Below are positions 37,787 to 46,163 of a DNA stretch of 64,000 nt, in pieces; position 1 is the stretch's first letter, and every line of letters begins with the position of its first letter. Source of the DNA: Fluviispira multicolorata (GTDB lineage: Bacteria; Bdellovibrionota_B; Oligoflexia; Silvanigrellales; Silvanigrellaceae); the NCBI RefSeq assembly GCF_009208585.1, contig NZ_WFLN01000004.1, positions 372,001 to 436,000 on the forward strand. The letters are read 5' to 3'. The notes beneath the pieces were generated by a model. That model did no database searches, had not been told where the DNA came from, and saw only the letters and a program-made list of their open reading frames with translations. The position numbers and the translations under genes were made by a program.

Positions 37787-38770
37787 TTATATCAAAGTCT
37801 CTTCCCATGGAAACACTATTTTTCCTGAGTTTTTCAATTCAAGTGCTTTTTTAACAATGAGAGCAGCTGATTCTTCTGCTACTTTTTTAAGCTCTTTGCC
37901 TTCATGCAAACTTTCTTCAACGATGTGTCGCCTTTTTTTGGACATGGCGTTTAAATATTTTTCTTTAATTTCAGTGTTTTCAAGCCTTAGAGCTAAGGAA
38001 AGTATTGAGTCGGACAGATTTCCGCATAATATGGAGAGGTGTGTTGGGTCTAATTCAGCGATTTTTGCAACTGAAATAAGTTCAAAGATGAGTTTTTGTG
38101 CCAGTTCAGGGTCACGTAATTTAATTCCTTCAATGAGTTTTGCCCTTTGTTCTGCAGAGGATGCTTGTAAAACGGATAGAATTTTTTCAAACCCTCCTGC
38201 AGAAGTCACTATGGTTTTAAAATTTTTATTTAATTTATCAAGTTCTTCGTAAAGATTTTCTAATTCTAACGTATCGACTTGATTCATTTGACTGATCCGT
38301 AAAATAAGTTCTGAGCGTAAAGATTCTGGTAATAGTTTAAATAATGCAGACGATTTTTCTGGAGTACAGATAGATAAAACGAGTGACATTGTCTGTGGCA
38401 ATTCATTTCTTAACCAACTGACTAAGGTCTTATTTTCTATGAGATCTAATAGCTTTCTTATTTCTTCGACTAAAAATGAATCAGAAATACTTTCTATCCA
38501 TCTGTCATCCTTTAAAGTGCCGTTGGCTGTATTGAGTATTTTTTTTATGCTTTCAATTGATAAATGATATGTTGATGAGTTTAAATTATTTATTATTGCA
38601 AGAAATTCTTTGGCAATCTTTTCAATGTCCTTTTCTGTCATGCGTGGTAAACGACTAAAGGCCCGTAGTATTTTTTTTATTTCATGTTTTGGTATGTTTT
38701 TTACGAGGTGACTTGCATTTTCCTCTCCTGCTAACGCAAGAATTGCAGCGGCTTTTTGGTCTGGAGTCAT
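37787..38770 (-). CDS. Divergent FliG-like protein (flagellar motor switch homologue)
   Basis: About 327 residues collinear with FliG: an N-terminal DQKAAAILALAGEENASHLVKNI domain, a middle domain in which the EHPQ motif is degenerate (NELPQTMSLVLSICTPEKSSALFKLLPESLRSEL) and a C-terminal armadillo-like domain with SILSLALRLENTEIKEKYLNAMS. The conserved charged torque-helix pattern (Asp-Asp-Arg) is largely replaced (ELDPTHLSILCGN). It stands alone, away from a fliF/fliG operon. I use the ATG at 38770; the frame continues to a TTG at 38806. Confidence 0.75.
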   Translation of the reverse strand: MTPDQKAAAILALAGEENASHLVKNIPKHEIKKILRAFSRLPRMTEKDIEKIAKEFLAIINNLNSSTYHLSIESIKKILNTANGTLKDDRWIESISDSFLVEEIRKLLDLIENKTLVSWLRNELPQTMSLVLSICTPEKSSALFKLLPESLRSELILRISQMNQVDTLELENLYEELDKLNKNFKTIVTSAGGFEKILSVLQASSAEQRAKLIEGIKLRDPELAQKLIFELISVAKIAELDPTHLSILCGNLSDSILSLALRLENTEIKEKYLNAMSKKRRHIVEESLHEGKELKKVAEESAALIVKKALELKNSGKIVFPWEETLI

Positions 38771-38860
38771 TTCTCTACTTTCTGAAAAAAATTGATTTTT
38801 ATACAATCAAGCTCTATTTTTAAATTTTAGTACAACTATCCTAACGAAAGAGGATTTTTT

Positions 38861-39304
38861 ATGTCAACAACAGAACAGATTGAAGTCAAAAAGCAAAGTG
38901 AAATTAAAATCAATGACAACAAATACACTCGAGTGACTTCACATTTAGTATTAAGTGCACACTTAAATGCAGCAAATACACTTTTTGGGGGGTTGCTTAT
39001 ACAGTGGGTTGATGAATGTGCTGGAATTTTTGTAATGGAGAAGTTAAAAACTCATCTTATCGTAACAAAAAAAATATCAGAAGTTCTTTATAATGAACCC
39101 TCCCGTTTAGGAGATGTGCTTGAGTTATTATGTCGCATTAAAAAAGTTGGTAAAACATCATTAACAGTAGAGTGTGTTGCACGCGCAAAACAGATTGACA
39201 GTGATGACCGTCTCCGTATTATTCTAAATTGTGATTTGGTATTTGTAAAAATTGATAAGTTTGGGAAACCTTCCCCCCATAATTTTATATTAGAGGATAT
39301 TTAA
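38861..39304 (+). CDS. Acyl-CoA thioesterase, hotdog fold
   Basis: 147 residues with the hotdog helix and active-site loop of YciA/BACH-type thioesterases (HLNAANTLFGGLLIQWVDECAGIFV). The Asp in this helix is the usual catalytic or structural residue. An N-terminal extension of about 20 residues precedes the domain. It is followed four bases later by an acetoacetyl-CoA synthetase gene, so the pair probably acts on CoA thioesters in short-chain acid or ketone metabolism. Confidence 0.85.
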   Translation: MSTTEQIEVKKQSEIKINDNKYTRVTSHLVLSAHLNAANTLFGGLLIQWVDECAGIFVMEKLKTHLIVTKKISEVLYNEPSRLGDVLELLCRIKKVGKTSLTVECVARAKQIDSDDRLRIILNCDLVFVKIDKFGKPSPHNFILEDI

Positions 39305-39307
39305 AAA

Positions 39308-41335
39308 ATGCTCTTTAGAAAATCATTTTATCATTTGTCAAGTGAAAATGGAATTTGCCTGTGGGAACCACAAAAGGAAAGAGTTGAATCTTCGAATATC
39401 TTAAAATTTATAAAATATGTAAATCAAAAATATTCACTCAATCTTTTAAATTTTGATGAGCTCTACAATTGGTCTATTTCTACTAAAGAAAATGAAAATG
39501 GTTGCGAAAAATTTTGGTCTACTTTATGGGATTTCTGTGAGATTAAAGCAGAAATTAAAGGAGAAAGTATTCTCTCTAAAGGCGGAAATTTTTTGGAAGC
39601 AAAATGGTTTTCTGAAGCAAAAATAAACTTTGCTGAGAATTTACTAAAGAAAAAAGATGATGAAATTGCGCTTATTTTTCGAGGCGAAGATATCTTGACT
39701 CGGAAAATTTCATTTTTAGAGCTCAATGAGCAGGTCTCTAAAATTCAGCAATTTTTTCAAGAGCAGGGCCTAAATGAAAATGATCGCATTGCATTATTTA
39801 TGCCAAATACAATTGAGGCTGTTGCAGTTCTTTTAGCTGCAGCCAGTTTAGGTCTTATTTGTTCATTCTGCTCTCCTGATTTTGGTGTGCAGGGCGTTCT
39901 TGATCGCTTTGGACAAATAGAGCCTAAATTATTTATTTATACAGATAAATGCGTTTATAATGGGAAAATAATTATAAATCATGAAAAAGCAAATGAAATA
40001 CTAAAAAAGCTTCCTTCCGTAAATGATGTAATATGTGTTTCTTTCTTTAACGAAAATTATATAGATATTAACTTAGAAACTTTAAAAGAAAAAAATTATT
40101 TTTATTATAAAAAAATATTAAATGAATATAAAAATAAAGATATATTATTTAAACAGCTTCCATTTAACCATCCGCTTTATATTATGTATTCTTCAGGTAC
40201 GACAGGTATTCCAAAATGTATTGTGCATGGGGCTGGTGGCACACTCATACAACATTTAAAAGAGCATGTTTTGCATTGTGATTTTAAACCAAGGGATAAA
40301 GTTTTTTATTATTCGACTTGTGGTTGGATGATGTGGCAGTGGCTTCTTTCAGCTCTGGCATCAGAATGTACATTGTTACTTTATGATGGATCTCCTTTTT
40401 ATCCTAATCCAGAAACTCTTTTAAAATATATTGATGAAGAAAAGGCTCAATTTTTTGGAACTTCTGCAAAATACATCGACTCTTTAAAGAAATCAGGTTT
40501 TATTCCCAAAGATAAATTTGAGTTTAAATATTTAAAAACTATAGGTTCAACTGGTTCTCCTTTGGTGGCGGAGAGTTTTGATTTTGTATATGAGTGTATT
40601 AAAAAAGATGTTTGTCTTTCTTCACTCTCAGGCGGCACCGATATTATTTCTTGCTTTGTTTTAGGCAATCCTATTGGAAATGTTTATCGAGGGGAAATAC
40701 AAACCCGTGGACTTGGTATGAAAGTAGAAGTTTTTAATGAAAAAGGTGAAAATGTTGAATATGAGAAAGGAGAACTTGTATGTACATTCCCATTTCCTTC
40801 ACAGCCTATTTATTTTTGGAATGATCCTGATAAAGCTAAATATAAAGCAAGTTATTTTGAGAAATATAATAATATTTGGCATCATGGTGATTGGATTGAA
40901 TTGACAAATCATAAAGGAATTATCATTTATGGTCGTTCTGATGCCACACTCAATCCCAGTGGAGTCCGTATTGGAACTGCAGAAATTTATAGACAAGTTG
41001 AACAGTATGATGAAATTATAGAGTGCATTGCGGTCGATCAAAAATGGAAAAATGACAATCGAATTATTTTATTTGTTCGTATGCGTGAAGGGATAGCATT
41101 ATCAGAAAATTTAATTTCTGAAATTAAAAATAAATTACGTAATAATTGCTCACCGAGACATGTCCCTGCAAAAATAATTTCAATTCCTGATATTCCAAAA
41201 ACAAAATCTGGAAAGATTGTAGAAGTCGCTGTTCGGAATGTTATTCATAATATTGAAATTAAGAATAAAGAAGCAATGCTGAATCCAGAATGTTTAGAGT
41301 TTTTTAGTAATATAAAAGAATTGAAGTTAGATTAA
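39308..41335 (+). CDS. Acetoacetyl-CoA synthetase
   Basis: 675 residues, the size of acetoacetate-CoA ligases. Adenylate-forming motifs are clear: MYSSGTTGIPKCIVHGAGG (P-loop), TCGWMMWQWLLSALASE (typical of the AacS/Acs group), HGDWIEL, and the C-terminal catalytic Lys in TKSGKIVEVAVRN. The N-terminal part has the expected WSEAKINFAENLL-like stretch (WFSEAKINFAENLL). It activates acetoacetate to acetoacetyl-CoA with ATP. It forms an operon with the preceding thioesterase. Confidence 0.88.
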   Translation: MLFRKSFYHLSSENGICLWEPQKERVESSNILKFIKYVNQKYSLNLLNFDELYNWSISTKENENGCEKFWSTLWDFCEIKAEIKGESILSKGGNFLEAKWFSEAKINFAENLLKKKDDEIALIFRGEDILTRKISFLELNEQVSKIQQFFQEQGLNENDRIALFMPNTIEAVAVLLAAASLGLICSFCSPDFGVQGVLDRFGQIEPKLFIYTDKCVYNGKIIINHEKANEILKKLPSVNDVICVSFFNENYIDINLETLKEKNYFYYKKILNEYKNKDILFKQLPFNHPLYIMYSSGTTGIPKCIVHGAGGTLIQHLKEHVLHCDFKPRDKVFYYSTCGWMMWQWLLSALASECTLLLYDGSPFYPNPETLLKYIDEEKAQFFGTSAKYIDSLKKSGFIPKDKFEFKYLKTIGSTGSPLVAESFDFVYECIKKDVCLSSLSGGTDIISCFVLGNPIGNVYRGEIQTRGLGMKVEVFNEKGENVEYEKGELVCTFPFPSQPIYFWNDPDKAKYKASYFEKYNNIWHHGDWIELTNHKGIIIYGRSDATLNPSGVRIGTAEIYRQVEQYDEIIECIAVDQKWKNDNRIILFVRMREGIALSENLISEIKNKLRNNCSPRHVPAKIISIPDIPKTKSGKIVEVAVRNVIHNIEIKNKEAMLNPECLEFFSNIKELKLD

Positions 41336-41352
41336 ATACAGCTCCGCTTGCT

Positions 41353-42348
41353 CTAAATTTGCTGCCAATTGAGAGGGTGTTCTGTGGTTGGCGTTGCTAA
41401 CACATAGATTTCTCCTGGTAAGGGGAGCTCTGCTTCACCATCTTGATTTCTTAGAGGGTATTTGGGAAATAAAATATATCCTTCTTTAGGGCTTTCTAAT
41501 GGATTTTGAAGTTGATCAGAACCAACGACCATATTTTTAGAAATCTTATGAAAATTACAAAAACCTTCATTTAAACGCTTTTTAGGAGATTCAAAAGGTT
41601 CTCTGTATGTGATACTTAGAAATTCAAAATCGTTATTTTTTTTGCAGAGCTTTTCAATAGAAAAATTATTTAAATATATTTGATCCATGTATTTGAGTGC
41701 TCTTTTCATGACTTCAAATGCAAGTGACTCAGCTTCGTGTGAGAAACCTTGCTCACCAAGTTCTAGTGTCAGTCCAACTTTTTGAAATGAGCGAACATAT
41801 TCATCGCTGCACATCCCAGCACTGGAGAATTGAGCACCTTTTTTACGGGTGACGAGAGTTGTTGCTCCGCCCGTTGCTCTTGCCCAAAAATAGCTTTCTC
41901 TGTTCATTTCAAATATATAAAAGGGCTTTAAGCTTGGCATAATGGTTTGATGAAAATCTATAAAAACATCTGCCGTTTTTAAAATGGGCATGATTTCGAG
42001 TGCACGCTTTCTTTCTTGTGTTTCTTTGCCAACGTAATTATTTCCGAAACAACGGTTGAGATCGCTTTCTAAGTAACGCACTCCTTTTTTTGCTGCTTCT
42101 ATATTTCCTAATAAAAACGAGACTTTTCCACCAAAATGAATTTCCTTGTTCATAAGCTTTTTAATGCATTTTAATATTGCAGGGAGTGTTCCAGTTTCGT
42201 TCCCATGAATAAGACATGCAAAAATGATGTGACCTTTGTGCTTATTATAATTTAGAGAAATTGTATGAGGAGTCTGCGAATTTAATTTTTCTCCTAATGA
42301 ATAAAATGCGTTTAAATAATATTCTAATTTTTCTTTTTTCGTTTGCAA
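41353..42348 (-). CDS. Succinylglutamate desuccinylase/aspartoacylase-family zinc hydrolase
   Basis: 331 residues of the M14-like AstE/AspA family. Zinc ligands appear as HGNE (residues about 37-40) and a later His in FIDFHQT. SDLNRCFGN is the conserved substrate-binding stretch (DLNR). The catalytic Glu is probably in TLELGEQGF. TTG start at 42348 with AAAGGA upstream. Its substrate could be an N-acyl amino acid; no ast operon is nearby. Confidence 0.82.
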   Translation of the reverse strand: MQTKKEKLEYYLNAFYSLGEKLNSQTPHTISLNYNKHKGHIIFACLIHGNETGTLPAILKCIKKLMNKEIHFGGKVSFLLGNIEAAKKGVRYLESDLNRCFGNNYVGKETQERKRALEIMPILKTADVFIDFHQTIMPSLKPFYIFEMNRESYFWARATGGATTLVTRKKGAQFSSAGMCSDEYVRSFQKVGLTLELGEQGFSHEAESLAFEVMKRALKYMDQIYLNNFSIEKLCKKNNDFEFLSITYREPFESPKKRLNEGFCNFHKISKNMVVGSDQLQNPLESPKEGYILFPKYPLRNQDGEAELPLPGEIYVLATPTTEHPLNWQQI

Positions 42349-42590
42349 AATTAAATTCCTTTATCCTGTAAAAGAAGTCTAAAATGAACACTATAATTTG
42401 TATGCGATAAGGAAAATAAAAGCAATGTTTATAATTATATCTTATTTTATGATTTAATATCAGAATTATTATTAATCGAGTGTCAATTGAAATAAGGGGT
42501 AAAGTAAAAGATAATTTTTATTGACAAATTAGAACTGTTTGTTAGTGGTTATTAGTTGAGTTCTTTTAAACCATTTATAGGAATTTCCTA

Positions 42591-44606
42591 ATGAAAATAG
42601 TACATACAATATTTAGAATATCTTTAATAGTATTTATTACAAATATTATGACTCATAATATAAAATCTTATGCGATTGACAAGAAGAATGAGCTGATACC
42701 AAAAAAAGTATTATTTGGCAATCCAGATAAAGCTTCGGTGGCCGTAAGTCCTGATGGTGAATATATTTCATATCTTGCTCCATATAATGGAGTTTTAAAT
42801 ATTTATGTTGCTCCTATTAATAATATAGAACAAGCGAGTCCAATAACAAATAATAAAGATAGAGGTATAAGTGCATATTTTTGGTCATATAATAAGGAAT
42901 ATATTGTTTATTTACAAGACCAAGATGGTGATGAAAATTGGCAAATATATGGAGTTCACGTCAAGAATAAAAAGGAAAAAAAGCTAACTAATTTTCAAGG
43001 TGTACGTGCAGAAATCAATAACCTAAGCGAGAAATTTCCAAACGAAATATTAGTTTCATTGAATAATAGAAATAAAGAGTTACATGATCTGTATAAATTG
43101 AATATAATTAATGGAAAATTAACTAAAATTTACGAGAACAATGATTTTAGTGATATTATAACTGATGATACATTTAAAATTCGTTTAGCTTTAAAACAAA
43201 CGGATGATGGTGGTTCAAATATATATAAAATTAATAGCAAATTAAATAAAAAATTATTTTATAAAATTGACTCAGAAGATATTAATACAACAGGAATTGT
43301 CGGATTTAATAAAGAAGCTGATTCAATCTATTTTATTGACTCTAAAAATCAAAATACCGCAGCTCTATATAGTTTAAATTTAAAAGATAATAAAAAACAG
43401 CTTATTTATAGTAATAATCATGTAGATGTAAATGCTGTATTATTGCATCCAACTCGTAAATCAGTTGAAGCTGTTTCTTTTAATTATTTAAAACAAGATT
43501 GGAAAATTATTGATCAAGGTATAAAGAAAGATTTTGATTACCTGAAGTCAAAAATGAAAGGCGAGCTCAACATTGTAAATCGTTCTTTAGATAACAAAAT
43601 ATGGATCATTGCTGATATTCAAGATAATTTTCCTGTCAGTTATTATAAATACGATAGTGATAAGAAAAAAGCAGATTTTTTATTTTTAAACAGACAAGAT
43701 TTAAAGAAATATAAATTGGCAACTATGCATCCTGTGGTCATACCCACAAGAGATAATATGGAACTTGTTAGCTATTTAACATTGCCTTTTGAAGTTCAAT
43801 CTGCTTCTCATAATTTTAAGCCCCTTGAAAAAGTACCCCTTGTACTATTTGTTCATGGAGGTCCCACGGCTCGAGATTATTGGGGGCTAAATTTGGTTCA
43901 TCAGTGGTTATCAAACAGAGGTTATGCTGTTTTGAGTGTTAATTATCGTGGTTCTACTGGCTTTGGTAAAGAGTTTATCAATGCTGGAAATGGGGAATGG
44001 GCTGGCAAAATGCATGATGATTTAATTGATGCAGTAAATTGGGCTATTCAACAAGATGTGACGGAAAAAGATAAAGTTGCAATCATGGGAGGAAGTTATG
44101 GTGGTTATGCAACTTTAGTCGGGCTCACTTTTACTCCTGATGTATTTGCATGTGGAATTGATATTGTTGGTCCTTCAAATTTATTAACCCTCTTAAAAAC
44201 GATCCCTCCTTATTGGAAACCAGCATTAAATTCTTTAAAACTAAAACTTGGCGGAGATCCTGAAACTGAAGAGGGCATTAAAATTTTAGAATCTAAATCA
44301 CCTCTAAATTTTGCTTCGAAAATTAAAAAGCCTTTATTAATTGCACAAGGTGCGAATGATCCAAGAGTTAAACAATCTGAATCAGACCAAATAGTAGCTG
44401 CCATGAAGGCTAAAAATATTCCTGTCACATATGTTTTATATCCTGATGAAGGACATGGCTTTTCTAAACCACAGAATAGAATATCATTTTATGCAATGAC
44501 AGAATCATTTTTAGCTTCACAATTAAAAGGGTGGAGTGAAAAATCTGAAGATGATTTTAAAGGATCTTCATTAATTATTAAAGAAGGCTCAAATTTAAAA
44601 AATTAA
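42591..44606 (+). CDS. Exported S9-family serine peptidase (prolyl oligopeptidase/acylaminoacyl peptidase type)
   Basis: 671 residues with a signal peptide (about 27 residues). A propeller domain (residues about 40-380) is followed by an alpha/beta-hydrolase domain. The triad is visible: Ser in MGGSYGGYATL, Asp in QGANDPRVKQ and His in DEGHGFSKP. The family trims peptides; periplasmic location is inferred from the signal. The gene is very AT-rich and stands alone. Confidence 0.9.
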   Translation: MKIVHTIFRISLIVFITNIMTHNIKSYAIDKKNELIPKKVLFGNPDKASVAVSPDGEYISYLAPYNGVLNIYVAPINNIEQASPITNNKDRGISAYFWSYNKEYIVYLQDQDGDENWQIYGVHVKNKKEKKLTNFQGVRAEINNLSEKFPNEILVSLNNRNKELHDLYKLNIINGKLTKIYENNDFSDIITDDTFKIRLALKQTDDGGSNIYKINSKLNKKLFYKIDSEDINTTGIVGFNKEADSIYFIDSKNQNTAALYSLNLKDNKKQLIYSNNHVDVNAVLLHPTRKSVEAVSFNYLKQDWKIIDQGIKKDFDYLKSKMKGELNIVNRSLDNKIWIIADIQDNFPVSYYKYDSDKKKADFLFLNRQDLKKYKLATMHPVVIPTRDNMELVSYLTLPFEVQSASHNFKPLEKVPLVLFVHGGPTARDYWGLNLVHQWLSNRGYAVLSVNYRGSTGFGKEFINAGNGEWAGKMHDDLIDAVNWAIQQDVTEKDKVAIMGGSYGGYATLVGLTFTPDVFACGIDIVGPSNLLTLLKTIPPYWKPALNSLKLKLGGDPETEEGIKILESKSPLNFASKIKKPLLIAQGANDPRVKQSESDQIVAAMKAKNIPVTYVLYPDEGHGFSKPQNRISFYAMTESFLASQLKGWSEKSEDDFKGSSLIIKEGSNLKN

Positions 44607-44784
44607 TTTATAAAAATAATAATTAAATAAATATTATTAAATATGTTGTAAGATGATTAGTTATAAATTGACTTATTTAAAAACAAATTTTATATTTTTT
44701 TGTGAGAAATTGTAGCTATCAAAATTATTATAATGCGATTAGCTAATACAGCAGTTTATTTAGAAATTTAAAGTGAGGTTTATT

Positions 44785-45084
44785 TTGCCAATTTATATAT
44801 ATGAACCAACCATTTGGTCTGAAAATGAACCTGTAAATAATTGCTGCTTTTTTGAAAAACTGCAATCGGTTAATCAGGAATCTATAAAAAAATGTCCTAC
44901 TTGTGGTCATGACGTGCATCGTGCTGTTACCGCCTTTAACGTTAACTCGCAAGCGGCGTCGGCTTCATCTACTGCTTTAGCAAATAACTATTTTGCTTTT
45001 AATAAAGCAAAAGGCGATTCACCTGCTGCAAAAGCTGCACGTTTGGCAATGCGACATGTTTGTGGAATGGGTTGTAAACATTAA
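44785..45084 (+). CDS. FmdB-family zinc-ribbon protein
   Basis: About 99 residues starting PIYIYEPT, the FmdB-type N terminus, with a zinc ribbon made of Cys20-Cys21 and CPTCG (37-40). Here the first knuckle is CC rather than the usual CxxCG, so metal binding may be atypical. The C terminus ends in a second Cys pair (HVCGMGCKH). I use the TTG at 44785 with GAGG upstream. Family members are small regulators of unknown mechanism. Confidence 0.7.
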   Translation: MPIYIYEPTIWSENEPVNNCCFFEKLQSVNQESIKKCPTCGHDVHRAVTAFNVNSQAASASSTALANNYFAFNKAKGDSPAAKAARLAMRHVCGMGCKH

Positions 45085-45092
45085 GAAAAGCT

Positions 45093-46070
45093 TTAACCAC
45101 GTTCAAAAAAAAGAATTGTTTTAGGTTTTTTTTGCAATTCACGCATGGCTTGATCACCGCGTGCAATTGCAGTGGCACGGGTTATCTTGCCTTTTTCAAC
45201 TTCAAAAATAAGCACGCCAATTTTTTGCATAACCATAAAAATACCAAGTCCTGCACCTGCGGTTCCTTGACTTATACCAACTCCTGGGTCTTTTAGCCCT
45301 AAGGCGTGACATATGTATTTTTCAATGGTTGCTCCATAAAATGTGCCAAATTGATCACTTACAGAAAGTATAAAATTTAAGGTATCGAAAATACATAATA
45401 AATTAACTTTTTCGCTTTCATTCAATGCAATGGCTTGACTTCTATCAGTGGATGCTCTTTTGGGATTGGCGTCCCAAATAGCATTCATTAAAAACTCATC
45501 TAAAATATCACCCATGCTTTTCGCATAGGAATTGGTGCCTGCAACGAGTTTGTCTTTATTTTTTTGAATTTCCTGTTGAAAAAAATCTGTTACTTTTTGC
45601 TGGAGTCCACTTCTTTCTGATGAATGCATGACATCGTGTTTGAAAGTAACAATATTTTCCTTATCAAAGTAAGAGCATATTCCTTTTTGATTTTCTTTAT
45701 TTTTAAATTCAAAAATGTGTTTTAAAAATATTTTTAGAAGATCATTAGGAGGATTGCCTATGATAAACCTTATTTTTTTTATTTCTTCTTTATGATTTTC
45801 AAGTGCGAAAGATTCCTTTTCTTGTGGCATTAATATAAAGTTATTATTGACTAATGCTTTATTTTTCTTTATAAAGCAAATAAAATCATTGACTTCAAGA
45901 ACAACAAAAGCTTGATTGTTGTTTTTTAATTGATTCATAATTTCTAAATTACTGAGATTCTGTTGCAAATTAACTTTACACTCTTCGCACACGACTTGAA
46001 AAGAGTTCAATTGTGCTGGAGTTATCAGCTTATTAAGGTTCTCAGCGATATAGAGGGTAAATGATGTCAT
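45093..46070 (-). CDS. Putative GHKL-type (histidine-kinase-like) ATPase, uncharacterised
   Basis: About 325 residues. The C-terminal half has the pattern of a GHKL ATPase: an N-box-like ILDEFLMNAIWDANPK, a D-box-like LSVSDQFGTFYG and a glycine-rich GTAGAGLGIFMVMQ. No dimerisation/phospho-acceptor domain is present, so it resembles anti-sigma kinase (RsbW-like) or orphan ATPase modules rather than a sensor kinase. The N-terminal 170 residues are not recognised. Start chosen at 46070 (AAGG upstream); the frame opens at 46157. It is 90 bases after addA on the same strand. Confidence 0.6.
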   Translation of the reverse strand: MTSFTLYIAENLNKLITPAQLNSFQVVCEECKVNLQQNLSNLEIMNQLKNNNQAFVVLEVNDFICFIKKNKALVNNNFILMPQEKESFALENHKEEIKKIRFIIGNPPNDLLKIFLKHIFEFKNKENQKGICSYFDKENIVTFKHDVMHSSERSGLQQKVTDFFQQEIQKNKDKLVAGTNSYAKSMGDILDEFLMNAIWDANPKRASTDRSQAIALNESEKVNLLCIFDTLNFILSVSDQFGTFYGATIEKYICHALGLKDPGVGISQGTAGAGLGIFMVMQKIGVLIFEVEKGKITRATAIARGDQAMRELQKKPKTILFFERG

Positions 46071-46163
46071 CATGAGCCTTATTATATCTGGTTTTACAAA
46101 ATTGTTACTCTTTTTATGCCTTTGGTCAAAGTAGTGTGTCGGCTTTTTTGGGAGCAAAATTTA

